Assembly (NCBI RefSeq): GCF_041687175.1
Contig: NZ_JAWLCK010000003.1
Coordinates: 1-64,000 of the forward strand
Source: Lutispora sp041687175
GTDB lineage: Bacteria > Bacillota > Clostridia > Lutisporales > Lutisporaceae
Direction: 5' to 3'
DNA: 64,000 bases
A program made the translations under genes and the position numbers. How positions within the stretch are numbered: the first letter of the stretch is position 1; each line of letters opens with the position of its first letter. Below the pieces are notes generated by a model. The model did no database searches and had not been told where the DNA came from. It saw nothing but the letters and a program-made list of their open reading frames with translations. Below are positions 1-9,260 of the stretch, piece after piece.

Positions 1-1
1 G

Positions 2-1477
2 TTCGTACTGAAATATTTTAATATGCCGGAACCTGAGCTTATCAATAATGTAAAAATACAAGTAATGGATTTAGATTATGAGAGAATAGAACCCATACCG
101 CCTTATACTTCTATTCGTCAAGCTTATAGGATTATGGATGAAAACAATATAAAAACCCTTCCCATAGTGGATGAGAATAATGGTTTATCAGGAATTATTA
201 CCATGAAGGATATTGCAATGGGCCTCATAAAAGGTGACTACTATACCCTTAACACATATCTGGATAATATAGTGAAGGATTTAGATGGCTTAATCCTATG
301 CAAGGGAAGTGAAAAAGTTAATGGAAGAATCAGAGTTCTGGCTTTATATGAGGATTCCATAAAGGGTATTTTGAGAAAAGGGGACATAGTGATCGTGGGG
401 GATCGTTATGCAGTTATTGAAGAAGCTATTGGATCCGGTGTGCAGCTTATTTTGGTTACTGCTAATAAGGAGATACCCAAAAAATATATAGATGAAGCTA
501 AAACTAAATCAATAAGCATTGTCAAGGTACCTATGGATACATACACTGTATCTAAGCTTATATGCCAGTGTAATACGGTAGAATCCATAATGAAAACAAA
601 AAACATAATACGATTCTATGAAAAAGAATATCTGGAGGACATACAAGAAGAAATGATCAATACCAATTACAGATACTTTCCTGTGGTTGATGAGAATCAG
701 CTTTTTTTAGGATTCATAGGGAGAAAACATATAATGAATCCCAATAAAAAGAAGGTTATATTGGTAGACCATAATGAATATGACCAAAGCGCTGAAGGAT
801 TGCAAGAAGCAGAAATACTGGAGATAATAGATCACCATAAGATTGGGGATATATCTACATCCATGCCTATAAACTTCAGAAATATGCCCGTTGGAAGCAC
901 CTGTACCATTGTCTATAATATGTATAGGGAAAGCGGAGTAGATATTCCCTATGATATAGCTGGATTGATGCTAGCCGGAATCATATCGGACACATTGCTT
1001 CTCAAGTCACCTACCACAACAGCAAGGGACAGGGAGGCAGTGCAAGAATTAAATGAAGTTGTCGGATTGAATCTGGAGTCCTATTCAATGGATATGTTCA
1101 GAGCAGGAACTTCATTGGAAGGCTATAGCATAGAAGAAATATTTTATAGGGATTTCAAGGACTTTCATATGGAACAGGGCAGAGTTGGCATTGGACAAGT
1201 ATTTACTCTGGATATTGATAGTGTATTCAGTCGGAAGGATGAATTTATAGATTTTATTGATAAGGTATATATAGATAAAGGATATTACCTTACCCTTCTA
1301 TTGATTACAGATATAGTTAAGGAAGGGTCATATCTTCTGTATCGCAGCGCAAATTCAAGTATTATACCTTTATCCTTTAATGTGGAACCATGTCAAGGAG
1401 TATTTGTAAAGGATCTTGTATCAAGGAAAAAACAGGTAATACCTAGGATTGCTGAAGCCATGAGGATGATTAAATAG
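2..1477 (+). CDS. Manganese-dependent family II inorganic pyrophosphatase with CBS and DRTGG domains, 5' partial
   Basis: Hydrolyses pyrophosphate to phosphate in the cytoplasm. The reading frame is open through the left edge: the codons before the first in-window ATG (23) read FVLKYFN, which continues the DHH-domain linker typical of this family, so that ATG is internal and the N-terminal DHH half lies outside. Counting from ATG 23, a CBS domain covers about residues 20-70, a DRTGG-like region 75-180, a second CBS domain 185-245, the DHH motif (DHHKIGD) sits at 270-272, and the DHHA2 RKKQ motif lies near 466. CBS-PPases are known to be regulated by adenine nucleotides bound to the CBS pair. 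A terminator follows the stop. The family call is firm; only the missing 5' end is unseen. Confidence 0.93.
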   Translation, partial: FVLKYFNMPEPELINNVKIQVMDLDYERIEPIPPYTSIRQAYRIMDENNIKTLPIVDENNGLSGIITMKDIAMGLIKGDYYTLNTYLDNIVKDLDGLILCKGSEKVNGRIRVLALYEDSIKGILRKGDIVIVGDRYAVIEEAIGSGVQLILVTANKEIPKKYIDEAKTKSISIVKVPMDTYTVSKLICQCNTVESIMKTKNIIRFYEKEYLEDIQEEMINTNYRYFPVVDENQLFLGFIGRKHIMNPNKKKVILVDHNEYDQSAEGLQEAEILEIIDHHKIGDISTSMPINFRNMPVGSTCTIVYNMYRESGVDIPYDIAGLMLAGIISDTLLLKSPTTTARDREAVQELNEVVGLNLESYSMDMFRAGTSLEGYSIEEIFYRDFKDFHMEQGRVGIGQVFTLDIDSVFSRKDEFIDFIDKVYIDKGYYLTLLLITDIVKEGSYLLYRSANSSIIPLSFNVEPCQGVFVKDLVSRKKQVIPRIAEAMRMIK

Positions 1478-1495
1478 AATAAGGTGGCATATGAT

Positions 1496-1534
1496 AAAGC
1501 CTTTTACTCTTATCAGAGAGTAAGGCTTTTTTTA
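1496..1534 (+). terminator. Rho-independent terminator after the pyrophosphatase gene
   Basis: An AAAGCC/GGCTTT stem continues into TACTCT/AGAGTA with a small bulge, followed by a run of T. It lies 18 bases after the pyrophosphatase stop codon. Confidence 0.8.
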
Positions 1535-1543
1535 TAATGCATA

Positions 1544-1638
1544 GGAAAGTATAAATTTCTTATATTTATACTTTCCGTTAAATGCATTTCAAGAAAGGCT
1601 TCCTTGTTATTGAAATGCTTCCGATGGAAGCCTTTCTT
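1544..1638. repeat. Overlapping inverted repeats in the intergenic region before the first chemoreceptor
   Basis: A perfect 13-bp inverted repeat (GGAAAGTATAAAT, 1544-1556 with 1564-1576) is followed by a 7-bp pair (GCATTTC 1584-1590 with 1612-1618) and another perfect 13-bp pair (AAGAAAGGCTTCC 1591-1603 with 1626-1638). The last two cross, so as RNA they would form a pseudoknot or exclude each other. No gene is visible in this 294-base gap. Confidence 0.55.
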
Positions 1639-1771
1639 ATAATACATATTCTTAACCCAGGAATGAGGAATATTTTGTATAAAAAAAAGGGGATAAGCGA
1701 AAAGTGTCGAATAAAATCCACTATGCTCCAATTTTTAAATATTCTAAATATGCAACAAAGGAGGACTTTTG

Positions 1772-3613
1772 ATGAAATTCTCGTTAAGAAAAAAGACGTC
1801 GTTGGAAAAATCGATAAAAGAGAAGCTTAAAAAAGAAAAGAAACTTAAGAAAAAAGTAAGAAAAGAAAAACCTGTAAAAGAAAAAACAATGAAAAAGAAG
1901 TCGGCGACAAAAATAACGGTCAGAAAAAAGTTGATGATTGGCTTTAGTCTCCTAAACATTTTAATTATAGTTTCAGGCGTTTTTTCCTTATATAATCTTT
2001 CAACATTACATACCACAATAGAAGAACTATATAATATGGAGCTTAAGGGAATCGAATATATTAAGGATGCGCAGGTATGCCTGATTTCTATAAGTGAAAA
2101 TCGGAATGAGATGCTTTTGACTGCAGAGCAAAATCAACAAAGTCAGTATATAGAGAATATCCAGTTAATGATGGATCAATTTGAAGTGAGCCTGGACAAT
2201 TTTAATAAAACAGTGATGGATCATGAAGAGGGCAAGCTAAGAACTGCTGAAATAATGGAACTGTGGTCTCAGTTAAAGCCTAATGAAAATAAGATTATTG
2301 ATGCAGCTAGAATAAATAATATAGATGAAGGACTGTCACAAGCCAAGGCAAATCGCTTGATTGTTGAGCGAATAGAAAAAGAGATCGATTCCCTTGTTAA
2401 TATGAAGATTCAATTGGCTGAAAAAGCCCATGAAGAGGCATATTTCCTTTATGACAGCACTAAAATTGTTACAATTATAATCGCAGCATTGAGTGTTTTA
2501 ATAGGCATTTTTGCTACATCGGTAATGTCTAGCCTAATTGCTAAGCCTATAGGTAAAATGGCAGATGCTGCAAGAAAAATAGCCGATGGAGATTTATCAA
2601 TAGAAGCAGTAGCAGTAAAGAACAAAGATGAAATCGGTGATTTGGCTAATGCATTCAATACGATGATAGAGAGTCTTAAGTCTGTCATAAAGAGCGTATT
2701 GGAGGCTTCTCAAAAAGTTGCTTCTTCAAGTCAGCAATTATCAACTACTTCTGAAGAAACCACATCAGCTGCAGAGGAAGTTGCTTCAACTATAAATCAA
2801 CTAGCCGAAGGAGCAGGAAAGCAAGCGGAAGATGCTTCCCAAGCCAGTGTGATGGTCAACCAAATTACCGAAAGCATACAACATGTTGCTGAAAATGCTA
2901 ATTCTGCGGCAATGGCAAGTACCAATATTACAAAAGAAGCAAACAATGGGTTAAATGAAGCCAAGAGAGCCGTAGAGAAAATAGAGAACATTAAAAAGGT
3001 TACTGAAGAATCTTCTGAAAGTGTAAAGGCACTAGGCAATGAATCTATCAAGATAGGTGAAATCGTGGAGGTTATTAAGGGAATATCCGATCAAACTAAT
3101 CTTTTGGCTCTAAATGCAGCTATTGAAGCAGCTAGGGCAGGAGAGCAGGGAAGAGGTTTTGCTGTAGTGGCTGATGAGGTGAGAAAACTGGCAGAACAAT
3201 CATCATCTTCTGCAGTACAGATTGCGGATCTCATAGGTAATATTCAAAATGAAACAAATAAGGTTATCAATATAATGAGTGTTGCTACCAATGAGGTCTC
3301 CGATGGGGTAGAAGCTGTAAACAAAGCTGGTAACTCCTTTGAAAATATTTTTAACCATATAAACAACATTACAAGTCAAATACAAGAGCTGAGTGCTTCG
3401 GTGCAGCAGGTTGCCGAAGGCAGTAGATCTATGAACGAATCCATAGAAAACATAGCCTCCATTGCCGAGGAAACTGCTGCTGCAGGTGAAGAAATAAGTG
3501 CAGCTTCAGAAGAACAGACTGCTGCTATGGAAGAGATAGCCAATATGGCTCAAGAACTGTCGAAACTGGCTGAAGAGCTTGAGATAAATGTTTCAAGATT
3601 CAAAATAGAATAG
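1772..3613 (+). CDS. Methyl-accepting chemotaxis protein with a lysine-rich N-terminal extension
   Basis: Membrane chemoreceptor that would signal through CheA/CheW. I chose ATG 1772 because AAAGGAGG (1757-1764) sits 7 bases upstream; a TTG one codon earlier is less likely. The first ~50 residues are very rich in lysine and presumably cytoplasmic. They are followed by TM1, a 4-helix-bundle-type extracellular sensor (~75-215), TM2 (~225-250), HAMP (~252-305) and a full cytoplasmic signalling hairpin whose tip contains LALNAAIEAARAGEQGRGFAVVADEVRKLA. There is no CheB/CheR-binding pentapeptide at the C-terminus. The next gene is a second chemoreceptor, but no che genes lie nearby. The ligand cannot be inferred. 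Confidence 0.93.
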   Translation: MKFSLRKKTSLEKSIKEKLKKEKKLKKKVRKEKPVKEKTMKKKSATKITVRKKLMIGFSLLNILIIVSGVFSLYNLSTLHTTIEELYNMELKGIEYIKDAQVCLISISENRNEMLLTAEQNQQSQYIENIQLMMDQFEVSLDNFNKTVMDHEEGKLRTAEIMELWSQLKPNENKIIDAARINNIDEGLSQAKANRLIVERIEKEIDSLVNMKIQLAEKAHEEAYFLYDSTKIVTIIIAALSVLIGIFATSVMSSLIAKPIGKMADAARKIADGDLSIEAVAVKNKDEIGDLANAFNTMIESLKSVIKSVLEASQKVASSSQQLSTTSEETTSAAEEVASTINQLAEGAGKQAEDASQASVMVNQITESIQHVAENANSAAMASTNITKEANNGLNEAKRAVEKIENIKKVTEESSESVKALGNESIKIGEIVEVIKGISDQTNLLALNAAIEAARAGEQGRGFAVVADEVRKLAEQSSSSAVQIADLIGNIQNETNKVINIMSVATNEVSDGVEAVNKAGNSFENIFNHINNITSQIQELSASVQQVAEGSRSMNESIENIASIAEETAAAGEEISAASEEQTAAMEEIANMAQELSKLAEELEINVSRFKIE

Positions 3614-3723
3614 TGCAAGGAATGATGCGGTGAATAGACAATTATGGTGGAAAAAATCAGGCTAAATCAATATATGAGGAATATAGATGCATAGTATAAA
3701 TCATAACTGAAAGGATGTTTTGG

Positions 3724-5439
3724 ATGCTGAAAAATCTCAAGATATCATTTAAGATTACTTTACTATCAATTGTCCTACTAACATTCATAGCAATAGTGGG
3801 TATCGGAGGTCTATATTTAAATGGAGAATCAAATAAGGCTATGTCTGATTTATATGAGACAAGATTCCTACCTGCTTTATGGGCTGATGAAATGAGAAGC
3901 GGTATATATGCTACCGAAGGAGATATGCTATATATAATTATGAATGTCGGAAATGAAATTGCACAGAATGTATACATTGCAGATATAGAGAAAAAAATGA
4001 AGTCAGTGAACGAAGCTTGGGAAAAATATAACTCGCTGGAGTTGGGAGAATTTGAGGCTGAATTATTCCCTACATTAAAGAAAAATCTTGATGATTATAA
4101 TAATTTGATAGATAAGATAACAGGTTTGGCTCTGTCAGGCAATCAAAAAGAGGCAATGATGTACCTTACAGAAGGCAATGGTATAATAAGTGGTCTCCAG
4201 TACAATTTGGTAGACCTGGTTGAATACAACAGAACAGAAGCAGAAACTGCAAAGATAAGCAATGATGATGTACAAAAATTAGTTGTAAAGCTTTTTGTAG
4301 TTATTATCATTATTGCCTTGATTATAGGTTTGCTTTTGTCAATTATCATAGCAAGAGGTATTATCAAACCTGTCAAGCTTTTAAGTAATGAGTTATCCAA
4401 TTTGGCAGAGAGTGGAGGAGACCTGACTCAGGAGATAAAGATAAACTCAAAGGATGAAATAGGTACGCTGGCTAATTCTATAAATAAGTTTATGCAAAAT
4501 CTCAGAGAAATCATCAATATGGTTCTTAATGAATCAAAAAATGTGGGAAACAGGGTAGATGAAGCTCAGAACCGTATGGCAGAACTAAACACTTACATAG
4601 AGGAGATATCTGCTACCACAGAAGAACTTTCAGCGGGGATGGAAGAAACTGCTGCTTCAACTGAAGAAATGAATGCTACTTCTGCAGAGATAGAAGGAGC
4701 AATAGATTCTATAGCTGTAAAGGCTCAGGAAGGAACAGTTGTTGCTTCAGAAATAAACGAAAGAGCTGGTCAATTGAAAAAGGTAGCTATCGATTCTCAA
4801 CAAATGGCAAACCAGATGATACTGGAAGTAAATGATAATCTGCGAAAAGCAATTGAAAAATCAAAAGCAATAGATAAGATTAATTCACTTGCAGATTCCA
4901 TACTTGCCATAACGGAACAAACAAATCTTCTTGCTCTAAATGCTGCTATAGAAGCTGCCAGAGCGGGAGAAGCGGGTAGAGGATTTTCTGTAGTAGCGGA
5001 TGAGATAAGAAATCTTGCTGAAGAATCTAAAAATACAACAAATGAGATTCAGAAAATCAATAAGATAGTTGTAGAATCGGTTGAAAATCTTGCGGTCAGT
5101 GCACAGCAAGTATTGGACTTTATAGATAACAATGTCGTAAAGGATTATGATTCTCTTGTAAAAGCAGGGGAACAATATAGTGAAGATGCTTATAATATTG
5201 ATAAGCTTGTAACAGACTTTAGTGCTACTTCTGAAGAACTTCTGGCTTCTATGCAGAATATGGTGAAAGCAATAAGCGAGATCACTCATGCAAATAATGA
5301 AGGTGCACAAGGAACATCAAATATTGCATCAAGAGCATCTTCTATTGTTGAGAAATCTTATGAAGCAAGAATGGAAATAGATAAGGCAAAAGATAGTTCA
5401 GAAAAGCTGATTGCAGCAGTAGAAAAGTTCAAGGTTTAG
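3724..5439 (+). CDS. Methyl-accepting chemotaxis protein
   Basis: Second membrane chemoreceptor. ATG 3724 fits the AAAGGA upstream better than ATG 3715, which overlaps that ribosome binding site. Layout: short cytoplasmic tail, TM1 (~10-30), a 4HB_MCP-like extracellular sensor domain (~35-185), TM2 (~190-212), HAMP (~213-265), then the signalling domain with the tip sequence LALNAAIEAARAGEAGRGFSVVADEIRNLAEES. It differs from the preceding receptor in its sensor domain, so the pair are paralogues rather than a recent tandem duplication. The stop codon lies inside the stem of a bidirectional terminator. Confidence 0.93.
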   Translation: MLKNLKISFKITLLSIVLLTFIAIVGIGGLYLNGESNKAMSDLYETRFLPALWADEMRSGIYATEGDMLYIIMNVGNEIAQNVYIADIEKKMKSVNEAWEKYNSLELGEFEAELFPTLKKNLDDYNNLIDKITGLALSGNQKEAMMYLTEGNGIISGLQYNLVDLVEYNRTEAETAKISNDDVQKLVVKLFVVIIIIALIIGLLLSIIIARGIIKPVKLLSNELSNLAESGGDLTQEIKINSKDEIGTLANSINKFMQNLREIINMVLNESKNVGNRVDEAQNRMAELNTYIEEISATTEELSAGMEETAASTEEMNATSAEIEGAIDSIAVKAQEGTVVASEINERAGQLKKVAIDSQQMANQMILEVNDNLRKAIEKSKAIDKINSLADSILAITEQTNLLALNAAIEAARAGEAGRGFSVVADEIRNLAEESKNTTNEIQKINKIVVESVENLAVSAQQVLDFIDNNVVKDYDSLVKAGEQYSEDAYNIDKLVTDFSATSEELLASMQNMVKAISEITHANNEGAQGTSNIASRASSIVEKSYEARMEIDKAKDSSEKLIAAVEKFKV

Positions 5440-5475
5440 ATAAAAAGTGGAGTCATTGGACTCCACTTTTTATCT
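5438..5475. terminator. Perfect bidirectional terminator shared by convergent genes
   Basis: A 17-bp perfect inverted repeat (AGATAAAAAGTGGAGTC and its complement) surrounds a 4-base loop. A- and T-runs on the two flanks let it work in both directions. It contains the last bases of the chemoreceptor stop codon and the whole stop codon of the convergent D-serine ammonia-lyase gene. Confidence 0.88.
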
Positions 5476-6789
5476 AATGCTTTTTCCTTTATGATAGTAG
5501 CTCATCATTATTGTATCAGGGACCATGCTTCCTCCTGTAGCCCACACAATATGGCAAGCATTATCCATTTTACTTTCAAGATTCATGGACTCTATATATT
5601 CTCTTCCTTCAAGAGTAGACATAAGCCATGAAGGACCTGTAAAGCCTGCTGCAGCAGAAGGCTCGATAAATATGTTCTCCGTATCTGCCAGCATGGAGAG
5701 AAATCTATAAAGCTTATTGTCCTCTATGGTAAATATGCCGCTTAAAAGCTTATCCATAATCTTCCCCACGAAGCCAGATGGTCTTCCCACTGCAAGACCA
5801 TCTGCTTCAGTTATATTGTCTATACCCAAATCCTGAACGGATATTCTGTTATGCAGCCCTGTCATCATTCCCACTAACATACAGGGAGAATGGGTAGGCT
5901 CTGCAAAGAAGCAGTGCACATTAGGTCCAAAGATGGTTTTCAGGCCAAAGGCTACTCCTCCTGGGCCTCCGCCCACTCCGCAGGGGAGATATACAAATAA
6001 GGGGTGATTCTCATCAACTTCTATTTCCATATCTTTTAACTGCTTTTCCAATCTGAATGCAGCCACTGAATATCCTAGGAATAAGTTTTGGGAATTCTCA
6101 TCATCCACAAAGTAGCTTGAAGGATCCAAGTCAGATTGTCTTCTTCCCTCTTCAACAGCCTTGCTATAGTCTGATTCATACTCTATGACAGTTACTCCTT
6201 TTCGTCTCAATAAATCCTTTTTCCACTGCCTTGCGTCAGCCGACATGTGAACAAAGACCTTAAATCCAAGAGCAGCACTTATTATTCCTATGCTTAATCC
6301 TAAATTGCCTGTAGAACCAACAGCAATTTTGAAGCGGGAGAAAAATTCTTTGAATCTCTCCTCTTTCAATATGCTGTAATCGCTATTATAGGAAAGCATT
6401 CCTTCTGATAAGGCTAAATCCTCAGCATGTTTTAGGACCTCATATATTCCTCCCCTAGCCTTTATAGATCCAGATATGGGCAGATGGCTGTCGCATTTTA
6501 ATAACAAATTTCCTTTAATGGGGCAATTCGAGTTTCTTTCCACCAGAGTCTTCATTTTCCCTATTTCCTTTAAAGGAGATTCTATTATACCCTTGTTCTC
6601 ACCGGTTTCAGGAAATGCTGCCTCTATATAGGGAGCAAAACGCTTAAGCCTTTCTTCTGCTTCAATCATATTTTCAATTGTTAAATCTCCAACCTTATAA
6701 ATGTTAGTAGTTTCATAATGAGGGTTTATCCACAGTACTTCTTTAGTCTCTTTTATTTTTTCCATAAGGGGATGCTCAGCAAAAATCAT
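5470..6789 (-). CDS. dsdA: D-serine ammonia-lyase (D-serine dehydratase)
   Basis: PLP enzyme converting D-serine to pyruvate and ammonia. The 439-residue length matches the family (about 440). The PLP-lysine motif SGSIKARGG lies in KCDSHLPISGSIKARGGIYE. A glycine-rich phosphate-binding stretch (PCGVGGGPGG) and the AVGSTGNLGLSIG segment are also typical. The start at 6789 is set by GAGGAGG (6799-6805); an upstream in-frame ATG would overlap the preceding gene. It lies 25 bases after a VanY-type D,D-carboxypeptidase and is probably co-transcribed, which suggests D-amino-acid turnover or detoxification. No DsdC-type regulator is adjacent. Confidence 0.93.
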   Translation of the reverse strand: MIFAEHPLMEKIKETKEVLWINPHYETTNIYKVGDLTIENMIEAEERLKRFAPYIEAAFPETGENKGIIESPLKEIGKMKTLVERNSNCPIKGNLLLKCDSHLPISGSIKARGGIYEVLKHAEDLALSEGMLSYNSDYSILKEERFKEFFSRFKIAVGSTGNLGLSIGIISAALGFKVFVHMSADARQWKKDLLRRKGVTVIEYESDYSKAVEEGRRQSDLDPSSYFVDDENSQNLFLGYSVAAFRLEKQLKDMEIEVDENHPLFVYLPCGVGGGPGGVAFGLKTIFGPNVHCFFAEPTHSPCMLVGMMTGLHNRISVQDLGIDNITEADGLAVGRPSGFVGKIMDKLLSGIFTIEDNKLYRFLSMLADTENIFIEPSAAAGFTGPSWLMSTLEGREYIESMNLESKMDNACHIVWATGGSMVPDTIMMSYYHKGKSIR

Positions 6790-6814
6790 AATTGTAAGCC
6801 TCCTCAAATAATAT

Positions 6815-8029
6815 TTAAGCACCTGGTCTTATCAATACCAAGTTATCTTCTGCGGTAAGCTCAAATAATGAAAAATCTACATTGTGACCGCTTTCTACCA
6901 TAAAATTCTGGTCCTTTTTTAATAAAAGAAAAATGTACTCCTCTCCATCGGAAACTTTAAAATTAGTAAATTTATTGTTTTGAAGGCTTTCTACAATCTC
7001 TTCAAGACAGTATCCGGTTTCCTTCGCATAGAGTGATAAGGGCTTGCCTATATATCTATAATGCCATGGTTCAAAGCTTATTCCGGTCTTTTCCACCTTA
7101 TCCTCCGGATATCTTGGGATAAAACCATATTCCCAGCAGTTCTCCTTTAACCATGCATATTCCTCTGAATTATGGAATGTGCTGCCTTTGGGGTAATTAA
7201 TGCTTAATATATCCAAGGCCATGCCTGTTTGATGCTCACTGGTACCTGGATAGGCTACAAGCTTTGACACCTCCTCGTAGGGATCGGCGACTCCGCTGTT
7301 CTTTTTCTCGTTAAGTCTGAATTCAAACAAGTTTTTCTGCTCCTGATAGGATCTATATGTGCTGCTTAGCACGAAGCCTTTAACTCCGTCCTCTGCTGCT
7401 TTATCAAGCATAAGCTTTAAATTCTCAAGTGTAACCTTATCAAGTTTCATGCCCTTGTTGCTTAATATGGCTTGTACACCTTTTAGGGCTACAATATTAT
7501 CATCGTTAAAATTTTCAGGTATGGTATGATCCCTGTTTATCAGTCTTGAATGGATATCTGCAGAAATACCTTCCAAAACACTTGAATATGGTCTGTTGTC
7601 CATGACATATAAATATTTTCTGTCATCTATTGAAAGCTGAACTTTATTTACTACCAAACCATCATTGTTGCTAAAAAATACCTGTCCTAAGTTATAAACT
7701 GGATTTTTACTTTCTTCATCTATCATAAGGGAAATCATGCCATTCTCATCAGGTTTATGCTCATTATCATTAAAATCAATATATACATCTGACGAATCGT
7801 AGTGGTCCATTAGCATGGTCTTCAGGTCATTTACACCTAAGGCAATCACATTATCCTTTTTATCAAGCTTCTTGATTTCATCTCCAAGCCTGATTTTGTA
7901 ACTATTGCTCTCAAATATGGACAGCCATGTTATATCCCTATTCTGAGCTGCAATTACAAAGGAAAAAGAGAGGATTAGTACGATGAATGCTACTGTTAAT
8001 ATGAACTTTTTAGATTTTTTGTTCCTCAT
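6815..8029 (-). CDS. VanY-type D-alanyl-D-alanine carboxypeptidase (peptidase family M15B)
   Basis: Zinc D,D-carboxypeptidase that trims terminal D-Ala from peptidoglycan stem peptides outside the membrane. One N-terminal membrane or signal segment (~9-28) precedes an unassigned stalk of about 180 residues and the VanY domain (~200-350). Zinc and catalytic motifs are SEHQTGMALD (SxHxxGxAxD) and EPWHYRY (ExWH). The upstream gap to the divergent alarmone synthetase gene is 208 bases. The immediate downstream partner is D-serine ammonia-lyase. No vanR/S or vanH/A/X genes are present, so a vancomycin-resistance role is not implied. Confidence 0.88.
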   Translation of the reverse strand: MRNKKSKKFILTVAFIVLILSFSFVIAAQNRDITWLSIFESNSYKIRLGDEIKKLDKKDNVIALGVNDLKTMLMDHYDSSDVYIDFNDNEHKPDENGMISLMIDEESKNPVYNLGQVFFSNNDGLVVNKVQLSIDDRKYLYVMDNRPYSSVLEGISADIHSRLINRDHTIPENFNDDNIVALKGVQAILSNKGMKLDKVTLENLKLMLDKAAEDGVKGFVLSSTYRSYQEQKNLFEFRLNEKKNSGVADPYEEVSKLVAYPGTSEHQTGMALDILSINYPKGSTFHNSEEYAWLKENCWEYGFIPRYPEDKVEKTGISFEPWHYRYIGKPLSLYAKETGYCLEEIVESLQNNKFTNFKVSDGEEYIFLLLKKDQNFMVESGHNVDFSLFELTAEDNLVLIRPGA

Positions 8030-8237
8030 GTTTAAACCCGCCTTTAACTCTATTGTTATCCATTCATACTGAATCTTGACTCCTTTGGAGCTCAGTTTCA
8101 GTAGAACTATTTACTTTAGTTTAAGACAATTTTAATGACCATGTCAATGAAAAGCTTGATATCATCTTAATGGTAATAATGCTATAATATATTTAGAAGC
8201 AAATATATAAGACACAATATTTTTGTGAGGTGTATAT

Positions 8238-9197
8238 ATGGAGGTTTTAAGCAGATTTCTAGATCAATACATAAGGGATATTGATTACTATGAGAGGGCT
8301 TCGAAGCTATGTGCTCATATATGCGAAAATGAATTGGAAACAGCTGGTATTAGAGCTATCGTAACATATAGGGCAAAAAGACCTGATAAACTTAAAGATA
8401 AACTGATAAAAAGAAATGAGAAGCATAAATATAAAGATATTGAAGAAATTTATGAGGATATTGTGGATCTGGCAGGAGTAAGAATAGCCATATATTTCCC
8501 GGGGGATAAGGAAGAGGTTGAGAAGTTTATTAAATCTACCTTTGAAGTTGTAGAAGTTAAGGAATTTCCACAAGATCAGGAGCCAAATGGCGGTTCGGGA
8601 ATATATAAAAAGGTTTTTTCCGGATATCATGCAACCCATTATAGGGTTAGATTAAAGCCGGAGCATTATGGTGATGAAAGAAAGAATCACTGGGATGCAT
8701 TGATTGAGATACAGATAGCCACAGTTCTTATGCATGCATGGGCGGAAGTGGAGCACGACTTGGTATATAAGCCTTTGAGTGGCAAGCTTTCCAGCGACGA
8801 GTATGAAATACTGGATGAACTGAACGGACTTATATTATCAGGCGAAATCGCGCTAAAGAGGTTGCAAAAAGCATTCAATGAAAGGGTAAGCAGGCAGTCG
8901 GTGCCCTTCTCAAACCATTTTGAACTGGCAGCCTTCCTTTATAACAGAATACAGGAGCTTTTAGGAAAACAGGATGATGAGATAACAATGGGAAGGGCGG
9001 ATATATTATTTAATTTTCTTAAAATCACAGGTATGGATAAACCTGAGGATATAAATAAGTACATTGAAAGCATACCCATAAAATCTGACCATGTGAACAT
9101 TGTTCAGCAGTTGGTGGAGATAATTCTTGAGGATAACCCCTCGCTGATGGATGATTATCAGAAAAGCAAGGATATGACAGGACAGATGAGAGTCTGA
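8238..9197 (+). CDS. RelA/SpoT-domain (p)ppGpp synthetase-like protein
   Basis: Probable small alarmone synthetase transferring pyrophosphate from ATP to GDP/GTP. Residues ~30-190 carry the RelA/SpoT synthetase core: a basic ATP-binding stretch (YRAKRPDKLKDKL), DLAGVRIAIYF, GYHATHYRVRL and EIQIATVLMHAWAEVEHDLVYK. There is no HD hydrolase domain and no TGS/ACT domain. The C-terminal ~120 residues are longer than in the RelP/RelQ enzymes (about 210-220 residues in all) and are not recognised. Monocistronic, with its own terminator. Confidence 0.82.
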   Translation: MEVLSRFLDQYIRDIDYYERASKLCAHICENELETAGIRAIVTYRAKRPDKLKDKLIKRNEKHKYKDIEEIYEDIVDLAGVRIAIYFPGDKEEVEKFIKSTFEVVEVKEFPQDQEPNGGSGIYKKVFSGYHATHYRVRLKPEHYGDERKNHWDALIEIQIATVLMHAWAEVEHDLVYKPLSGKLSSDEYEILDELNGLILSGEIALKRLQKAFNERVSRQSVPFSNHFELAAFLYNRIQELLGKQDDEITMGRADILFNFLKITGMDKPEDINKYIESIPIKSDHVNIVQQLVEIILEDNPSLMDDYQKSKDMTGQMRV

Positions 9198-9207
9198 TAT
9201 AAATAGT

Positions 9208-9260
9208 AATGTATTACCGTATGAAAGAATATAACTTAATGTGCGGTAATACATTTTTTT
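9208..9260 (+). terminator. Probable terminator after the alarmone synthetase gene
   Basis: A perfect 12-bp inverted repeat (AATGTATTACCG 9208-9219 with 9244-9255) is followed by a T-run. The 24-base loop is longer than usual. From here to 9450 there is no convincing gene. Confidence 0.65.

Noticed and set aside
1582..1830. Open frame across the inverted repeats before the first chemoreceptor
   Set aside because: It is built from hairpin sequence, has no ribosome binding site and overlaps the well-supported chemoreceptor start.
5470..8029. Vancomycin-resistance cluster based on the VanY-type gene and the distant VanW-type gene
   Set aside because: No vanR/S, vanH, D-Ala-D-Lac ligase or vanX genes occur; VanY- and VanW-family genes are common outside resistance clusters.
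8156..8188. TTGATA and TATAAT upstream of the alarmone synthetase gene as a promoter
   Set aside because: The -10 box is good but the spacing of 21 bases is too long; no better -35 is seen, so it was not listed.
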